A DNA stretch of 64,000 nucleotides from an uncultured Erythrobacter sp. (GCF_958304185.1 NZ_OY284433.1:1116001-1180000); one strand, 5' to 3'. Shown: positions 8,353-17,631, counted from the first letter of the stretch. Notes: generated by a model not told the origin, from the letters alone. Made by a program: numbers and translations.

Positions 8353-9324
8353 ATGGCCATTATCCAAACCCTGCTCATCACGCTGGTGATCTTTTCCGTG
8401 CTGGTCATGGGCTACGCGGTGGTCGCCGGTTCGGGAGTGGCCAAGGCGCAGAAGCGGCGGGTTCAGGCGGTGCGCTACCGCCACTCGGAAAGCCTCGATG
8501 CCAAGGTTGATGCGCAGTTCAAGCGCGCTGTCGCTGCCCGCAAGCCCAAGACCTATCGGGTCGCAGGCTCGGGCTCGCGCACCGAAGCGCTGGCCATGCG
8601 CCTGAGCCGCACCGGCAAGGACTGGACTGTATCGCAATATGCCTACGCGTCGCTCGGCCTCGCGCTCGGGATCGCGGTGGTGATGTTCGTTTTCAGCCGC
8701 GCGCCGCTGCTGTCGCTTGGCATGGGCATGTTGATTGGCGCGGGCCTGCCGCACATGGTGGTCGGCCACCTCATCAACAAGCGCACCAACGCCTTCATCA
8801 CCAAGTTCCCGGACGGGATCGAACTCCTGGTCCGCGGCCTGCGCTCCGGCCTGCCGGTGACCGAGACGCTCGGCATCGTCTCAACCGAAGTGCCCGGCCC
8901 GGTCGGCTATGAGTTCAAGACGGTGATCGACCGCATCAAGGTCGGCAAGACGATGGAAGACGCCCTCCAGGATACCGCTGACAAGCTGGGCATTGCGGAA
9001 TTCAACTTCTTCACCATTACCCTGGCGATCCAGCGCGAGACGGGGGGCAACCTGGCCGAGACCCTGTCGAACCTCGCCAACGTGCTGCGCCAGCGCGCGC
9101 AGATGAAGCTCAAGATCCGGGCGATGAGCTCGGAATCCAAGGCCTCGGCCTATATCGTCGGTTCGCTGCCGTTCCTGGTGTTCGGCGCGATTTTCATGAT
9201 CAACCCGGACTACATGGGCACCTTCTTCACCGATGATCGCCTGATCGCAACCGGCCTGGGTGCCGGTGTGTGGATGGGCATTGGCGTGATGATGATGGCC
9301 AAAATGGTCAATTTCGAAATCTGA
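8353..9324 (+). CDS. tadB: Tad inner-membrane platform protein TadB (GspF-type)
   Basis: Inner-membrane platform protein of the Flp pilus, 323 residues. It has an N-terminal membrane segment (ALLITLVIFSVLVMGYAVVA region), a second pair around residues 96-140, the cytoplasmic GspF/T2SSF domain with FPDGIELLVRGLRSGLPV and RETGGNLAETLSNLANVLRQ (both family hallmarks), and C-terminal membrane segments. It pairs with TadC immediately downstream. Its usual energy source, CpaF, is not encoded here. Confidence 0.93.
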   Translation: MAIIQTLLITLVIFSVLVMGYAVVAGSGVAKAQKRRVQAVRYRHSESLDAKVDAQFKRAVAARKPKTYRVAGSGSRTEALAMRLSRTGKDWTVSQYAYASLGLALGIAVVMFVFSRAPLLSLGMGMLIGAGLPHMVVGHLINKRTNAFITKFPDGIELLVRGLRSGLPVTETLGIVSTEVPGPVGYEFKTVIDRIKVGKTMEDALQDTADKLGIAEFNFFTITLAIQRETGGNLAETLSNLANVLRQRAQMKLKIRAMSSESKASAYIVGSLPFLVFGAIFMINPDYMGTFFTDDRLIATGLGAGVWMGIGVMMMAKMVNFEI

Positions 9325-9343
9325 TGGCGGGGGGCAAAACATC

Positions 9344-10339
9344 ATGATCAACCAACCCACCGGGCCGACCCTGCTTGGCTTCGACGTCATCCTTGTCGGC
9401 ACGCTGCTGGCTGGCCTTGCCGCCTTTGCCGTGATGCTGGCGATCTATGCTGCGCTCACGATCCGTGACCCGATGGCCAAGCGCGTCAAGGCGCTCGAGG
9501 CGCGGCGCGAACAACTGAAGGCAGGGATCGTCACTTCGTCCTCGAAGAAGCGCACCAGCCTCGTGCGCCGCACCGACACGACCGACAAGATGAAGGACAG
9601 CCTCGGCCGTCTCAACGTGTTGCAGGAAAGCCAGATCCAGGCGATTCAGCAGAAGATGGCGCACGCCGGTTATCGCAACAAGGAATGGGCGGTGCTGATC
9701 ATCGTCGCGCGCGCCATTCTGCCGATCGTCATCGGCCTTGTGATGGGCTTGCTGATCTACTGGGTCGACTTCTGGCCCGACTGGGGCCCGGTCAAGCGCC
9801 TCGCGGCGTTCGGCGGCAGCGTGCTCATGTCCTACAAAGGACCGGAAATCTTCCTCAAGAACAAGGCCGACAAGCGCACCAAGGAAATCCAGAAGGGCCT
9901 GCCTGATGCGCTCGACTTGCTGGTGATCTGCGCCGAGGCCGGTCTGACCGTGGACGCCGCCTTCAACCGTGTCGCCAAGGAACTGGGCCGCGCCTATCCC
10001 GAACTGGGTGACGAATTCGCCCTGACAGCGATCGAGTTGAGCTTCCTCAACGAGCGCAAGATGGCGTTCAATAACTTCGCCTACCGCGTCAATCTGGACG
10101 CGGTGAAGGGCGTGGTGACGACCATGATCCAGACCGAACGCTACGGCACCCCGCTCGCGTCCGCACTGCGCGTGCTATCGGCCGAGTTCCGGAACGAGCG
10201 CATGATGCGCGCCGAAGAAAAGGCCGCGCGTCTGCCTGCGATCATGACCGTACCGCTGATCGTGTTCATTCTGCCGACGCTGTTTGTGGTTATTCTCGGC
10301 CCGGCAGCCTGTTCGATCTCGGACAACCTGATCAAATAG
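9344..10339 (+). CDS. tadC: Tad inner-membrane platform protein TadC (GspF-type)
   Basis: Second GspF-family platform protein, 331 residues, 19 bases after tadB. The membrane segment near the N-terminus, the paired helices around residues 120-145 and 160-175, and the cytoplasmic domain motifs GLPDALDLLVICAEAGLTVD and MIQTERYGTPLASALRVLS are characteristic of TadC. It ends with a hydrophobic C-terminus (IVFILPTLFVVILGPA). Last gene of the locus; no TadD/TPR or TadE/F/G pseudopilin genes follow. A hairpin shared with marR closes the transcription unit. Confidence 0.93.
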   Translation: MINQPTGPTLLGFDVILVGTLLAGLAAFAVMLAIYAALTIRDPMAKRVKALEARREQLKAGIVTSSSKKRTSLVRRTDTTDKMKDSLGRLNVLQESQIQAIQQKMAHAGYRNKEWAVLIIVARAILPIVIGLVMGLLIYWVDFWPDWGPVKRLAAFGGSVLMSYKGPEIFLKNKADKRTKEIQKGLPDALDLLVICAEAGLTVDAAFNRVAKELGRAYPELGDEFALTAIELSFLNERKMAFNNFAYRVNLDAVKGVVTTMIQTERYGTPLASALRVLSAEFRNERMMRAEEKAARLPAIMTVPLIVFILPTLFVVILGPAACSISDNLIK

Positions 10340-10364
10340 CAACCAGACAAACGAGCCAACCCCC

Positions 10365-10402
10365 GAAGGGCCGGAGTGGGATTATCCCTACTCCGGCCCT
10401 TC
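10365..10402. terminator. Bidirectional hairpin between tadC and marR
   Basis: A 13-base perfect stem, GAAGGGCCGGAGT (10365-10377) with its complement at 10390-10402. It lies between convergent genes and its right arm contains the last codons of marR. There is no clear T-run on either side, so efficiency is uncertain. Confidence 0.6.
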
Positions 10403-10870
10403 ACCCGTATAGCGGCCAAGTCGCATGGCGCGGGCCCGCAGACCCGCAAGCAGGCGGCGCAGCGCCTCCTCCTCGCCGGGCGCCAGATCGGCCAGCAGCT
10501 CACGCTCGGTCGCGCGGGCGAGCGGCATCACTTCGGCATGGATCGCCCGCCCCTCGCCCGTCAGCGCCAAAAGGTGCGAGCGGCCATCCTCGGGATTGGG
10601 CAACCGCGCGATCAGCCCGCGCTCTTCCAGGACCCCGGCCGCGCGGTTGACCGCGACCTTGTCCATCACGGTCGCGGCGGTCAGTGCGCGCTGGGTCATC
10701 TGGCCCGCATCGCCTAGAACCGCCATCACCCGCCATTCGGGAATCTTCAGCCCGAAGCGCTTGCGATACCGCTCGGCAATCAGGCTGCTGACCGCGTTGG
10801 AGGCGACAGAAAGCTGGTACGGCAGGAACCCGGCCAGATCGCCAGCCGCCTCACTCATAAGGGCGCGCAT
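10388..10870 (-). CDS. MarR-family transcriptional regulator
   Basis: Winged-helix regulator of 160 residues. The core reads IPEWRVMAVLGDAGQMTQR, ATVMDKVAVNRAAGVLEERG and ARLPNPEDGRSHLLALTGEG, the MarR DNA-binding helix and D-x-R wing. The start is ambiguous: ATG at 10868-10870 overlaps the upstream hydratase gene by 20 bases, whereas ATG at 10856-10858 (MSEAAGDLAGF) overlaps by 8 and fits the family length better. Either way it is coupled to the enoyl-CoA hydratase gene, suggesting it controls that acyl-CoA operon, possibly in response to an acyl-CoA or aromatic ligand. That role is inference. Confidence 0.9.
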   Translation of the reverse strand: MRALMSEAAGDLAGFLPYQLSVASNAVSSLIAERYRKRFGLKIPEWRVMAVLGDAGQMTQRALTAATVMDKVAVNRAAGVLEERGLIARLPNPEDGRSHLLALTGEGRAIHAEVMPLARATERELLADLAPGEEEALRRLLAGLRARAMRLGRYTGEGPE

Positions 10871-11723
10871 CCCACCAAGGGTAGAAATCGGGCATGTCGG
10901 CGCTGACCTTGCCGGGATAGCTGGGGCTGCGCTTTTCGAGGAAGCTGGCGATCCCCTCCTTGGCGTCGCCCGCGCGGCTCAGGCGATAGATCGCGCGGCT
11001 ATCGATCTTGTGCGCTTCCATCGGGTGATCGGCGCTGGACAGGCGCCACATCATCGCGCGCGTCATGGCGACCGAAATCGCCGAGGTGTTGTCCGCAATC
11101 TCGCGGGCGAGCGCATGGGCGGCAGGCAGCAGATCGGCAGGTGCGTGGATGGATCGCACCAGTCCGCCCGTCTTGGCTTCCTCGGCATCGAAGATGCGCC
11201 CGGTGTAGCACCACTCCAGCGCCTGCGCGATGCCGACAAGGCGCGGCAGGAACCAGCTCGATGCGGCCTCCGGCACGATCCCCCGCCGCGCGAACACGAA
11301 GCCGTAACGCGCGGTGCTGCTGGCAAGGCGGATGTCCATCGCGAGCTGCATCGTCGCCCCCACGCCCACCGCAACCCCGTTGCAGGCGGAGATCAGCGGC
11401 TTCTTCGATTCAAACAGCCTGAGCGTCAGCAGCCCCCCGCCATCACGCACGCGGGCATCGGACAGGTCATCGACCTGCGTGGGATCGGAAAACACCTGCC
11501 CCCCGCCTTCAGGCGTGAGGTCAGCGCCCGCACAGAACGCCCGCTCGCCGCTGCCGGTGAAGACCACCGCCCGCACCGTATCATCGGCGTCGATATCGTC
11601 CATCGCCGCGATGATCTCCTCACCCATAGTGCGGGTGTAGGCGTTCATCTTTTCCGGGCGGTTTAGGGTAATGGTGGCGATGCCATCGGCCTTGGTGACG
11701 ATGATCTGGGTGTAGTCGCTCAT
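10851..11723 (-). CDS. Enoyl-CoA hydratase/isomerase (crotonase family)
   Basis: 290-residue cytosolic crotonase-fold enzyme acting on acyl-CoA thioesters. ATG 11723 follows a GAGGAGAGG site and opens MSDYTQIIVTKADGIATITL; the 43 codons upstream in frame are unlikely to be translated. Oxyanion-hole segments are ERAFCAGADLTP and ACNGVAVGVGATMQLAMDI. By eye the position of the first catalytic Glu of liver hydratase (in GGGCELA) is Thr here, while the second is kept in RRGIVPEAAS, so the true reaction may differ from simple hydration. It neighbours a thiolase and a SDR dehydrogenase. Confidence 0.9.
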   Translation of the reverse strand: MSDYTQIIVTKADGIATITLNRPEKMNAYTRTMGEEIIAAMDDIDADDTVRAVVFTGSGERAFCAGADLTPEGGGQVFSDPTQVDDLSDARVRDGGGLLTLRLFESKKPLISACNGVAVGVGATMQLAMDIRLASSTARYGFVFARRGIVPEAASSWFLPRLVGIAQALEWCYTGRIFDAEEAKTGGLVRSIHAPADLLPAAHALAREIADNTSAISVAMTRAMMWRLSSADHPMEAHKIDSRAIYRLSRAGDAKEGIASFLEKRSPSYPGKVSADMPDFYPWWDARPYE

Positions 11724-12068
11724 GGTATCCTCTCCTCGCCGTTCATCTTCGGCCCTGTTGGAGACACATGAGACACTGTCCAGAACACGAAAACAAGCCT
11801 CGCACCCTTGCACGATTTTGACAGGCGGACGGGAGGAAAGGGCAGCGTGCAAGACATAGCAGCGAGACTATGCGGACCGCGGGGAGTAGGAAAGCGGCTG
11901 TGTGGTTGGCGGCGTCGTCGCCGTCGTCACCCTCTCTCCCCTTGCGGGAGAGATACGAAGACTTGGCAGCTTGCTGCCTAGTCGCAGTTGAGAGGGGGTA
12001 AGGGCCGGAGCTTCGCTCCGGACCCCTCTCCCAACCCTCTCCCGCAAGGGGAGAGGGCTATAGCATCA
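11724..12068. repeat. Intergenic palindromic repeat element (BIME-like)
   Basis: This 345-base gap has no gene. At 11934-11952 lies a 19-mer containing CTCTCCC...GGGAGAG and at 12037-12055 its exact reverse complement; each copy is itself a palindrome. Between them are two smaller hairpins, GGCAGC-TT-GCTGCC and CCGGAGC-TTC-GCTCCGG (the second at about 12005-12021). Nested palindromes bounded by inverted ends resemble the REP/BIME type of non-autonomous element common between proteobacterial genes. The left 200 bases, next to the hydratase start, show only its ribosome site. Confidence 0.7.
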
Positions 12069-12854
12069 TCAGCGCGGGGCCATCCGGATCGCACCATCCA
12101 ACCGCACGTCCTCGCCGTTGAAATAGCCGGTTTCGATCATGGTCATCGCGAGCTTGGCATATTCCACCGGCATCCCGAGCCGCTTGGGGAACGGCACGCT
12201 GGCGGCCAGTGCATCGCGCACGTTTTGCGGCGCGGCGGCCAGCAGCGGAGTGTCGAAGATGCCCGGCAGGATGGTGTTAACCCGGATGCCCTCGTTCATC
12301 AGGTCGCGCGCGATGGGGAGCGTCATGCCAATCACGCCAGCCTTCGATGCCGAGTAGGCGGCTTGGCCGATCTGGCCGTCCTCGCCCGCCACCGACGCGG
12401 TGTTGACGATCGCACCGCGCTCACCGAATTCATCGAGCGGATCGAGGCTCATCATGCCCGCAGCCGACTTGGCGATGCAGCGGAAGGTGCCGATCAGATT
12501 GACCTGAATGACGAAATCGAACGCTGACACGGGGAAATGCTTGATCGAGCCGTCTTCCTTCGAGCGGCTGGCGGTCTTGATCGCGTTACCGATCCCGGCG
12601 CAGTTCACCAGAATCCGCTCCTGCCCGTGTGCGGCGCGGGCCTTGGCGAAACCGGCGTCGACGTCTTCATCGCTGGTCACATTCACCTTGCAGAACACGC
12701 CGCCGATTTCCGCGGCGAGCGCTTCGCCCTTTTCCTCGTTCATGTCGAAGATCGCGACCTTCGCGCCCTTGGCGGCCAGCGCACGGGCGGTGGCAGCACC
12801 GAGGCCCGAGGCACCGCCGGTGACAACGGCGGGGGTGTTGGCTGAAACTTCCAT
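12069..12854 (-). CDS. Short-chain dehydrogenase/reductase (3-hydroxyacyl-CoA dehydrogenase-like)
   Basis: NAD(P)-dependent oxidoreductase of 261 residues. [15 protein letters not shown] near the N-terminus is the SDR TGxxxGxG cofactor motif; VNCAGIG corresponds to the NAG motif; [23 protein letters not shown] carries the catalytic Ser and the Tyr-x3-Lys pair. The Asp in [11 protein letters not shown] after the second strand favours NAD over NADP. The sequence resembles the type II 3-hydroxyacyl-CoA dehydrogenase (HSD10) group, which fits a thiolase on one side and an enoyl-CoA hydratase on the other. ATG 12854 begins [14 protein letters not shown]; the upstream extension runs towards a repeat. 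Confidence 0.88.
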   Translation of the reverse strand: MEVSANTPAVVTGGASGLGAATARALAAKGAKVAIFDMNEEKGEALAAEIGGVFCKVNVTSDEDVDAGFAKARAAHGQERILVNCAGIGNAIKTASRSKEDGSIKHFPVSAFDFVIQVNLIGTFRCIAKSAAGMMSLDPLDEFGERGAIVNTASVAGEDGQIGQAAYSASKAGVIGMTLPIARDLMNEGIRVNTILPGIFDTPLLAAAPQNVRDALAASVPFPKRLGMPVEYAKLAMTMIETGYFNGEDVRLDGAIRMAPR

Positions 12855-12878
12855 TCTACGTTTCCCTTGTTGGTGCAC

Positions 12879-12934
12879 CCCCGCGCAGGCGGGGGCCTCA
12901 GTCGAATTGGCATGAGGTCCCCGCCTGCGCGGGG
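12879..12934. repeat. Long inverted repeat between thiolase and SDR genes
   Basis: A 22-base arm at 12879-12900 pairs with 12913-12934 across a 12-base loop with a single mismatch; each arm contains its own palindrome of the type CCCCGC-GCAG-GCGGGG. It lies between two leftward genes, so it would form a strong RNA hairpin in a joint transcript, attenuating or protecting it. The sequence type is that of a dispersed intergenic palindrome; copy number cannot be judged from this window. Confidence 0.75.
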
Positions 12935-12947
12935 ACTCACGTCTATG

Positions 12948-14117
12948 TCAAAGCGCCTCGATGATCGTGACGTTGGCGACGCCGCCGCCTTCGCACATCG
13001 TCTGGAGGCCGTACTTCTTGCCCTGCGCGCGCAAGGCGTGAACCAGCGTCGCCATCAGCTTGGTGCCGCTCGCGCCCAGCGGGTGACCCAGCGCAATCGC
13101 GCCGCCGTTGACGTTGAGCTTGGCCGGGTCAGCTCCGGTGTGCTTGAGCCAGGCGAGCGGGACGGAGGCGAAGGCTTCGTTGACCTCGTAAAGGTCGATG
13201 TCGTCGATGGTCAGGCCGGCGCGCTGAAGTGCACGGTCGGTCGCGAACAGTGGTTCTTCGAGCATGATCACCGGATCGCCCGCCGTCACAGTCAGGTTGT
13301 GGATGCGGGCCAGCGGGGTGAGGCCGTGAGCCTTGAGCGCCGCTTCTGACACCACGAGCACAGCCGAGGAACCATCGCAGATCTGGCTCGCCGAGGCCGC
13401 CGTCAGCGCGCCATCCGGGCTGATCAGCTTGACGCCTGCGATGCCTTCCAGCGTCGCGTCGAAACGGATACCTTCGTCGATGGCGTGGAACTGGGTGCCT
13501 TCGGCGGTCTCAACCTCGATCACCACGATCTCACGCTCGAACGCGCCAGCCTTGGTCGCCGCAATGGCCTTCTGGTGGCTGCTATAGGCAAACCGGTCGA
13601 GATCGTCCTTGGTGAAGCCGTGCTTCTTGACGATCATCTCGGCGCCGACGAACTGGCTGAAGTTGATGCCGGGGAACTTTTCCTCGAGGCCCGCGGCCTT
13701 GGCAAACAGGCCTTCTTTCATGTGCAGCGTCACGTTGGAGCCCATCGGCACGCGGGTCATGCTTTCGACTCCGCTGGCGATCACCACGTCCTGCGTTCCG
13801 CTCATCACGGCCTGCGCGGCGAACTGGATCGCCTGCTGGCTGGAGCCGCACTGGCGGTCGATCGTCACCGCCGGGGTCGATTGCGGGAGCAGCTTCGAGG
13901 CGAGCACGCCCATGCGGCCAACCTGCATTGCCTGCTCACCCGCCTGGGAGACGCACCCGGTCACGACGTCATCGATTGCGGCCGGATCAATTCCGCTGCG
14001 CTCAACGATCGCGTCCAGTGATTTCGCCAGCAGGTCAACCGGGTGCACCCCGGCCAAACGCCCGCCGCGGCGCCCACCGGCGGTGCGAACGGCTTCGACA
14101 ATATAAGCAGTTGTCAT
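12948..14117 (-). CDS. Acetyl-CoA C-acyltransferase (thiolase)
   Basis: Degradative-type thiolase of 389 residues that cleaves 3-ketoacyl-CoA with CoA. The nucleophilic Cys is in DRQCGSSQQAIQFA (about residue 88); the distal His is in GGAIALGHPLGASGTKL and the second Cys in TMCEGGGVANVTII, all standard. NEAFASVPLAW is the NEAF motif. First gene of a leftward group with the SDR and enoyl-CoA hydratase, together enough for the last three steps of a beta-oxidation cycle; an acyl-CoA dehydrogenase is not in view. Confidence 0.95.
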   Translation of the reverse strand: MTTAYIVEAVRTAGGRRGGRLAGVHPVDLLAKSLDAIVERSGIDPAAIDDVVTGCVSQAGEQAMQVGRMGVLASKLLPQSTPAVTIDRQCGSSQQAIQFAAQAVMSGTQDVVIASGVESMTRVPMGSNVTLHMKEGLFAKAAGLEEKFPGINFSQFVGAEMIVKKHGFTKDDLDRFAYSSHQKAIAATKAGAFEREIVVIEVETAEGTQFHAIDEGIRFDATLEGIAGVKLISPDGALTAASASQICDGSSAVLVVSEAALKAHGLTPLARIHNLTVTAGDPVIMLEEPLFATDRALQRAGLTIDDIDLYEVNEAFASVPLAWLKHTGADPAKLNVNGGAIALGHPLGASGTKLMATLVHALRAQGKKYGLQTMCEGGGVANVTIIEAL

Positions 14118-14464
14118 GTCTCTCTCCTTGGGCAGGCTCCCGCGAAGGGGCCGGGCGCGCGGCGCTTAATCAGTTTCGCTTCGCCACTCGCTTGTGAGAA
14201 TGCGCCTATTGGAGGCCCATGCGCAAATCAAGCGGACAAAAGTGACAGAATGCCCGGCTCCCCCGCGCGATTGCTTAGCTTCCAACTGTTGCAGATGCGT
14301 AACACGCGGCGCGCAAGCGGGCGGGTCTGGGCGAATTGCGTTTGCACTGCGCAAAGGCAAGGAGCATTCGGCAGGTCGGAGAGGGCCGCAGCTCCGTTTT
14401 GTCGCGCGCCCTTGACGTTTGAAGTGTAAATTGACTTGGTCAAACCTAGAGGAGGAAGACCACC
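14118..14464. promoter_or_regulatory. Divergent promoter region of thiolase and TBDR 1
   Basis: 347 bases without a gene. Next to the receptor is a strong AGAGGAGGAAG ribosome site, and just upstream of it a short inverted repeat TTGAC-TTG-GTCAA (14431-14443) that could be an operator. A TTGACG hexamer at 14412 has no convincing -10 partner. The thiolase ATG is preceded by an AGGAGAG site on the minus strand. Nothing else was recognised. Confidence 0.4.
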
Positions 14465-17400
14465 ATGAAGAAGCACGCGCTTCTCAAGGCTGGTGCGGCA
14501 ACTGCCGTCATCGCCCTGACTGTCGCCGCTCCTGCCTACGCGCAGGATGCCGACGTTACCACGAACAGCACCGCAGAGGCTGAAGAGCAGGGCCAGGCGA
14601 TTGTCGTCACCGGCACCCGTCTGCGTTCGCCGAACCTGGAATCGGCTAGCCCCGTGACCGTCGTGACCGCCGAGGAATTCGCCCTCACCGGTACGACCCG
14701 CGTGGAAGATCTCATCAACTCGCTGCCGCAGGTGTTCGCTGCTCAGGGCGGTAACATCGCCAACGGTGCAAGCGGTATCGCCACGCTCGACCTTCGCGGT
14801 CTCGGGCCAGAGCGTACGCTGGTCCTGATCAACGGCCGCCGCATGGCGCCGGGCACGCCGACCACTTCGGCTGCCGACATCAACTTCATCCCCGCCGCTC
14901 TGATCGAGCGCGTCGATGTGCTGACCGGCGGTGCTTCGTCGGTGTATGGTGCGGACGCTGTCGCGGGCGTTGTGAACTTTGTCCTCGATACCGACTTCGA
15001 AGGTTTCAAGGTCAACCTCAACTACGGCGTATACAACCACAACAACCGTTCTTCGAACGACATTCGCGGTGCGAATGACGCGCGTGGCTTCGGCTACCCG
15101 ACCGGCATGGTCACCGATGGCGGCACCTTCGATGGTACCGTTGCCTTCGGCAGCAGCTTCGACGATGGCCGCGGCCGCGTCACCGCCTATGCTGGCTACC
15201 GTAAGATCGATCCGGTGCTTCAGGCTCGCCGCGATTACTCGGCTTGCTCGCTCTCGGCGAACACCGCTGCCCAAACGACCACCCTTGGTCGCGAATACAG
15301 CTGCGGCGGCTCGGCCACCTCGGCCACCGGCACCGTGTTCTTCAACTCCGGCACCGGCGCTGATTTCACCTCCAGCACCGCGCAGTTCGGCCCGAACCGC
15401 ACGCTGCTCCCCGGCTTCACGCCGTACAACTTCGGTCCGCTGAACTACTTCCAGCGTCCCGACGAACGCTACACCGCCGGTGTGTTCGCTGATTACGAAA
15501 TCTCGAGCGCGATCAAGCCGTACATGGAGTTCATGTTCATGGACGACCGTACGGTCGCCCAGATCGCTCCGTCGGGTAACTTCGGCAACACGTTGTCGAT
15601 CAACTGCGACAACCCGTTGCTTTCGGCCGGTCAGCGCACCAGCTTCTGCAACGCCGGCAATCTGCTCGTCAGCCCGCTGCCGGGTGATGCCTTCACTGTG
15701 ACCGGCAACGTCGCCACGGAAAACCAAGCGCGTATCGATCGCGGCCTCGGCGAGCCCCTGCTCCCGACCACGCCGTTCAACTTCATCGATCCGCTGACCG
15801 GCACCACCTACAACCGTGCCTTCGCGCAGATCCTTCGTCGTAACGTCGAAGGTGGCGGTCGTCAGGACGACCTGCAGCACGTCAGCTATCGCGCCGTCAT
15901 CGGTGTGAAGGGTGAACTGTCGCCGGCTTGGTCGTATGATGCGTTCTACCAGTATGGCCGTAACAACTACGCCCAGACCTACCTGAACGACTTCTCGGTC
16001 GCCCGTCTCGGCCGCGCTCTCGATGTCGTCACCGGCCCCGGCGGTACCCCCGTCTGCCGTTCGACGCTCGATGGTACGGATCCGAACTGCGTGCCCTGGG
16101 ACATCTTCTCGCCGGGCACTGTTGCTCCGTCGCAGGCTTCGGTCCAGTACCTCGCAACTCCGGGCTTCTCGCGCGGCGTCGTGAGCCAGCAGGTCGCCAA
16201 CGCGTTCCTGTCGGGTTCGCTGGGTGAATACGGCCTCAAGACCCCCTGGGCTGACCAGGGCGTCGATGTCGTGTTCGGTGCGGAATACCGCAAGGAAAGC
16301 CTCGATTTCAGCTCGGACTCTGCCTTCAGCACCGGCGACCTCGCCGGTCAGGGCGCGGCGACCCTTCCGGTCAGCGGCAGCTTCAACGTGAAGGAATTCT
16401 TCACCGAAGTCCGTATCCCGATCGCGCAGGACAGCTGGGTGTATGACTTCACCATCACCGGCGGTTACCGTTATTCGGATTACAGCACCGGCGTGAACAC
16501 CGACACCTACAAGATCGAAGGTGAGTTCGCTCCGACCCGCGACATCCGCATCCGCGGTGGCTACAACCGTGCGGTGCGTGCGCCGACGGTGCAGGATCTG
16601 TTCGCTCCGAACCTCGTCGCGCTTGACGGCTCGTCGGACCCCTGTGCTGGCTTCGTCATCACTGCTGCGAACACCGGCTGTCTGGCCCAAGGCCTGACCG
16701 TTGGTCAGTTCGTGGCTCCGAACCCGGCTGACCAGTACAACGGCTTCGTCGGTGGTAACATCAGCCTCAACCCTGAAGTTGCCGACACCTACACCGCCGG
16801 TCTGGTGCTGACCCCGACCTTCCTGCCGGGCTTCACTGCCAGCGTCGATTACTTCAACATCGACATTGCGCAGGCGATCGGCGGAATCGGTTCGGACACC
16901 ATCCTGGCGGCCTGTACCGCTACGGCTGATCCGTTCTTCTGCGGCCTCATCAACCGCGATCCCTCGGGCTCGCTGTGGCGCTCGGCGGCTGGTTTCACGA
17001 CCAACGTCACGCAGAACATCGGTGGCTTCTCGACCTCGGGTATCGACGCCCAGGTCAACTACAGCACCGAAATCGGCGATCTCGGCACTCTGACCTTCAA
17101 CTTCCTCGGCACCTACCTCGATGAGCTGGTGACCGACACGGGGGTCAGCATTCCGGGTCTCGACCAGACCTTCGATTGCGTTGGTCTGTACGGCAACGTT
17201 TGCGGTCAGCCGAGCCCCGAGTGGCGCCACCAGGCCCGTCTTGGCTTCAACTTCCGCGGCGGCTTCGGTGCCTCGGTGCGTTGGCGCTACTTCGACGGCG
17301 TCACGCTGGACGCTCTCGATCCGAACACCAACCTCAACAACCCGAGCGGCACTGGTCCGGCTCCGGGTGGGGTTGCGCGTCCGGGTGCTGCCGGCTTCGA

Positions 17401-17608
17401 CGCCGTCAACTACTTCGACCTGACCTTCACCTTCGCTGCAGGGGACAACTTCAACTTCGTCCTCGGTGCGAACAACGTGCTCGACAAGGCACCGCCGACG
17501 ACCGGCTCGCAGGCTTGCCCGGCGGGTTCGTGCAACGGCAACGTCTACGCGCAGCAGTATGATGCGCTTGGTCGCTACCTGTTCGCGGGCGTGACGCTTG
17601 ATTTCTAA
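14465..17608 (+). CDS. TonB-dependent receptor 1
   Basis: Outer-membrane gated channel for active uptake powered by TonB-ExbBD. 1047 residues: signal peptide MKKHALLKAGAATAVIALTV ending AYAQ, a TonB-box-like stretch QAIVVTGTRLRSP, a plug domain (VEDLINSLPQVFAAQGG, TLVLINGRRMAPGTP, VDVLTGGASSVYGADA) and a long beta-barrel ending in FAGVTLDF with the terminal aromatic residue used by outer-membrane proteins. The plug motifs place it in the large oligosaccharide/peptide-type receptor class of sphingomonads rather than a classical siderophore receptor, but the ligand is unknown. A terminator follows, then the modification gene cluster. Confidence 0.93.
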   Translation: MKKHALLKAGAATAVIALTVAAPAYAQDADVTTNSTAEAEEQGQAIVVTGTRLRSPNLESASPVTVVTAEEFALTGTTRVEDLINSLPQVFAAQGGNIANGASGIATLDLRGLGPERTLVLINGRRMAPGTPTTSAADINFIPAALIERVDVLTGGASSVYGADAVAGVVNFVLDTDFEGFKVNLNYGVYNHNNRSSNDIRGANDARGFGYPTGMVTDGGTFDGTVAFGSSFDDGRGRVTAYAGYRKIDPVLQARRDYSACSLSANTAAQTTTLGREYSCGGSATSATGTVFFNSGTGADFTSSTAQFGPNRTLLPGFTPYNFGPLNYFQRPDERYTAGVFADYEISSAIKPYMEFMFMDDRTVAQIAPSGNFGNTLSINCDNPLLSAGQRTSFCNAGNLLVSPLPGDAFTVTGNVATENQARIDRGLGEPLLPTTPFNFIDPLTGTTYNRAFAQILRRNVEGGGRQDDLQHVSYRAVIGVKGELSPAWSYDAFYQYGRNNYAQTYLNDFSVARLGRALDVVTGPGGTPVCRSTLDGTDPNCVPWDIFSPGTVAPSQASVQYLATPGFSRGVVSQQVANAFLSGSLGEYGLKTPWADQGVDVVFGAEYRKESLDFSSDSAFSTGDLAGQGAATLPVSGSFNVKEFFTEVRIPIAQDSWVYDFTITGGYRYSDYSTGVNTDTYKIEGEFAPTRDIRIRGGYNRAVRAPTVQDLFAPNLVALDGSSDPCAGFVITAANTGCLAQGLTVGQFVAPNPADQYNGFVGGNISLNPEVADTYTAGLVLTPTFLPGFTASVDYFNIDIAQAIGGIGSDTILAACTATADPFFCGLINRDPSGSLWRSAAGFTTNVTQNIGGFSTSGIDAQVNYSTEIGDLGTLTFNFLGTYLDELVTDTGVSIPGLDQTFDCVGLYGNVCGQPSPEWRHQARLGFNFRGGFGASVRWRYFDGVTLDALDPNTNLNNPSGTGPAPGGVARPGAAGFDAVNYFDLTFTFAAGDNFNFVLGANNVLDKAPPTTGSQACPAGSCNGNVYAQQYDALGRYLFAGVTLDF

Positions 17609-17631
17609 GCGTCCGAATCGTTAGACACGAG

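Noticed and set aside
14228-17230. 1000-codon open frame on the minus strand
   Set aside because: It is the antisense shadow of TBDR 1. The translation is rich in Arg, Ala, Glu and Val with no recognisable motifs, while the plus strand has a signal peptide, plug and barrel.
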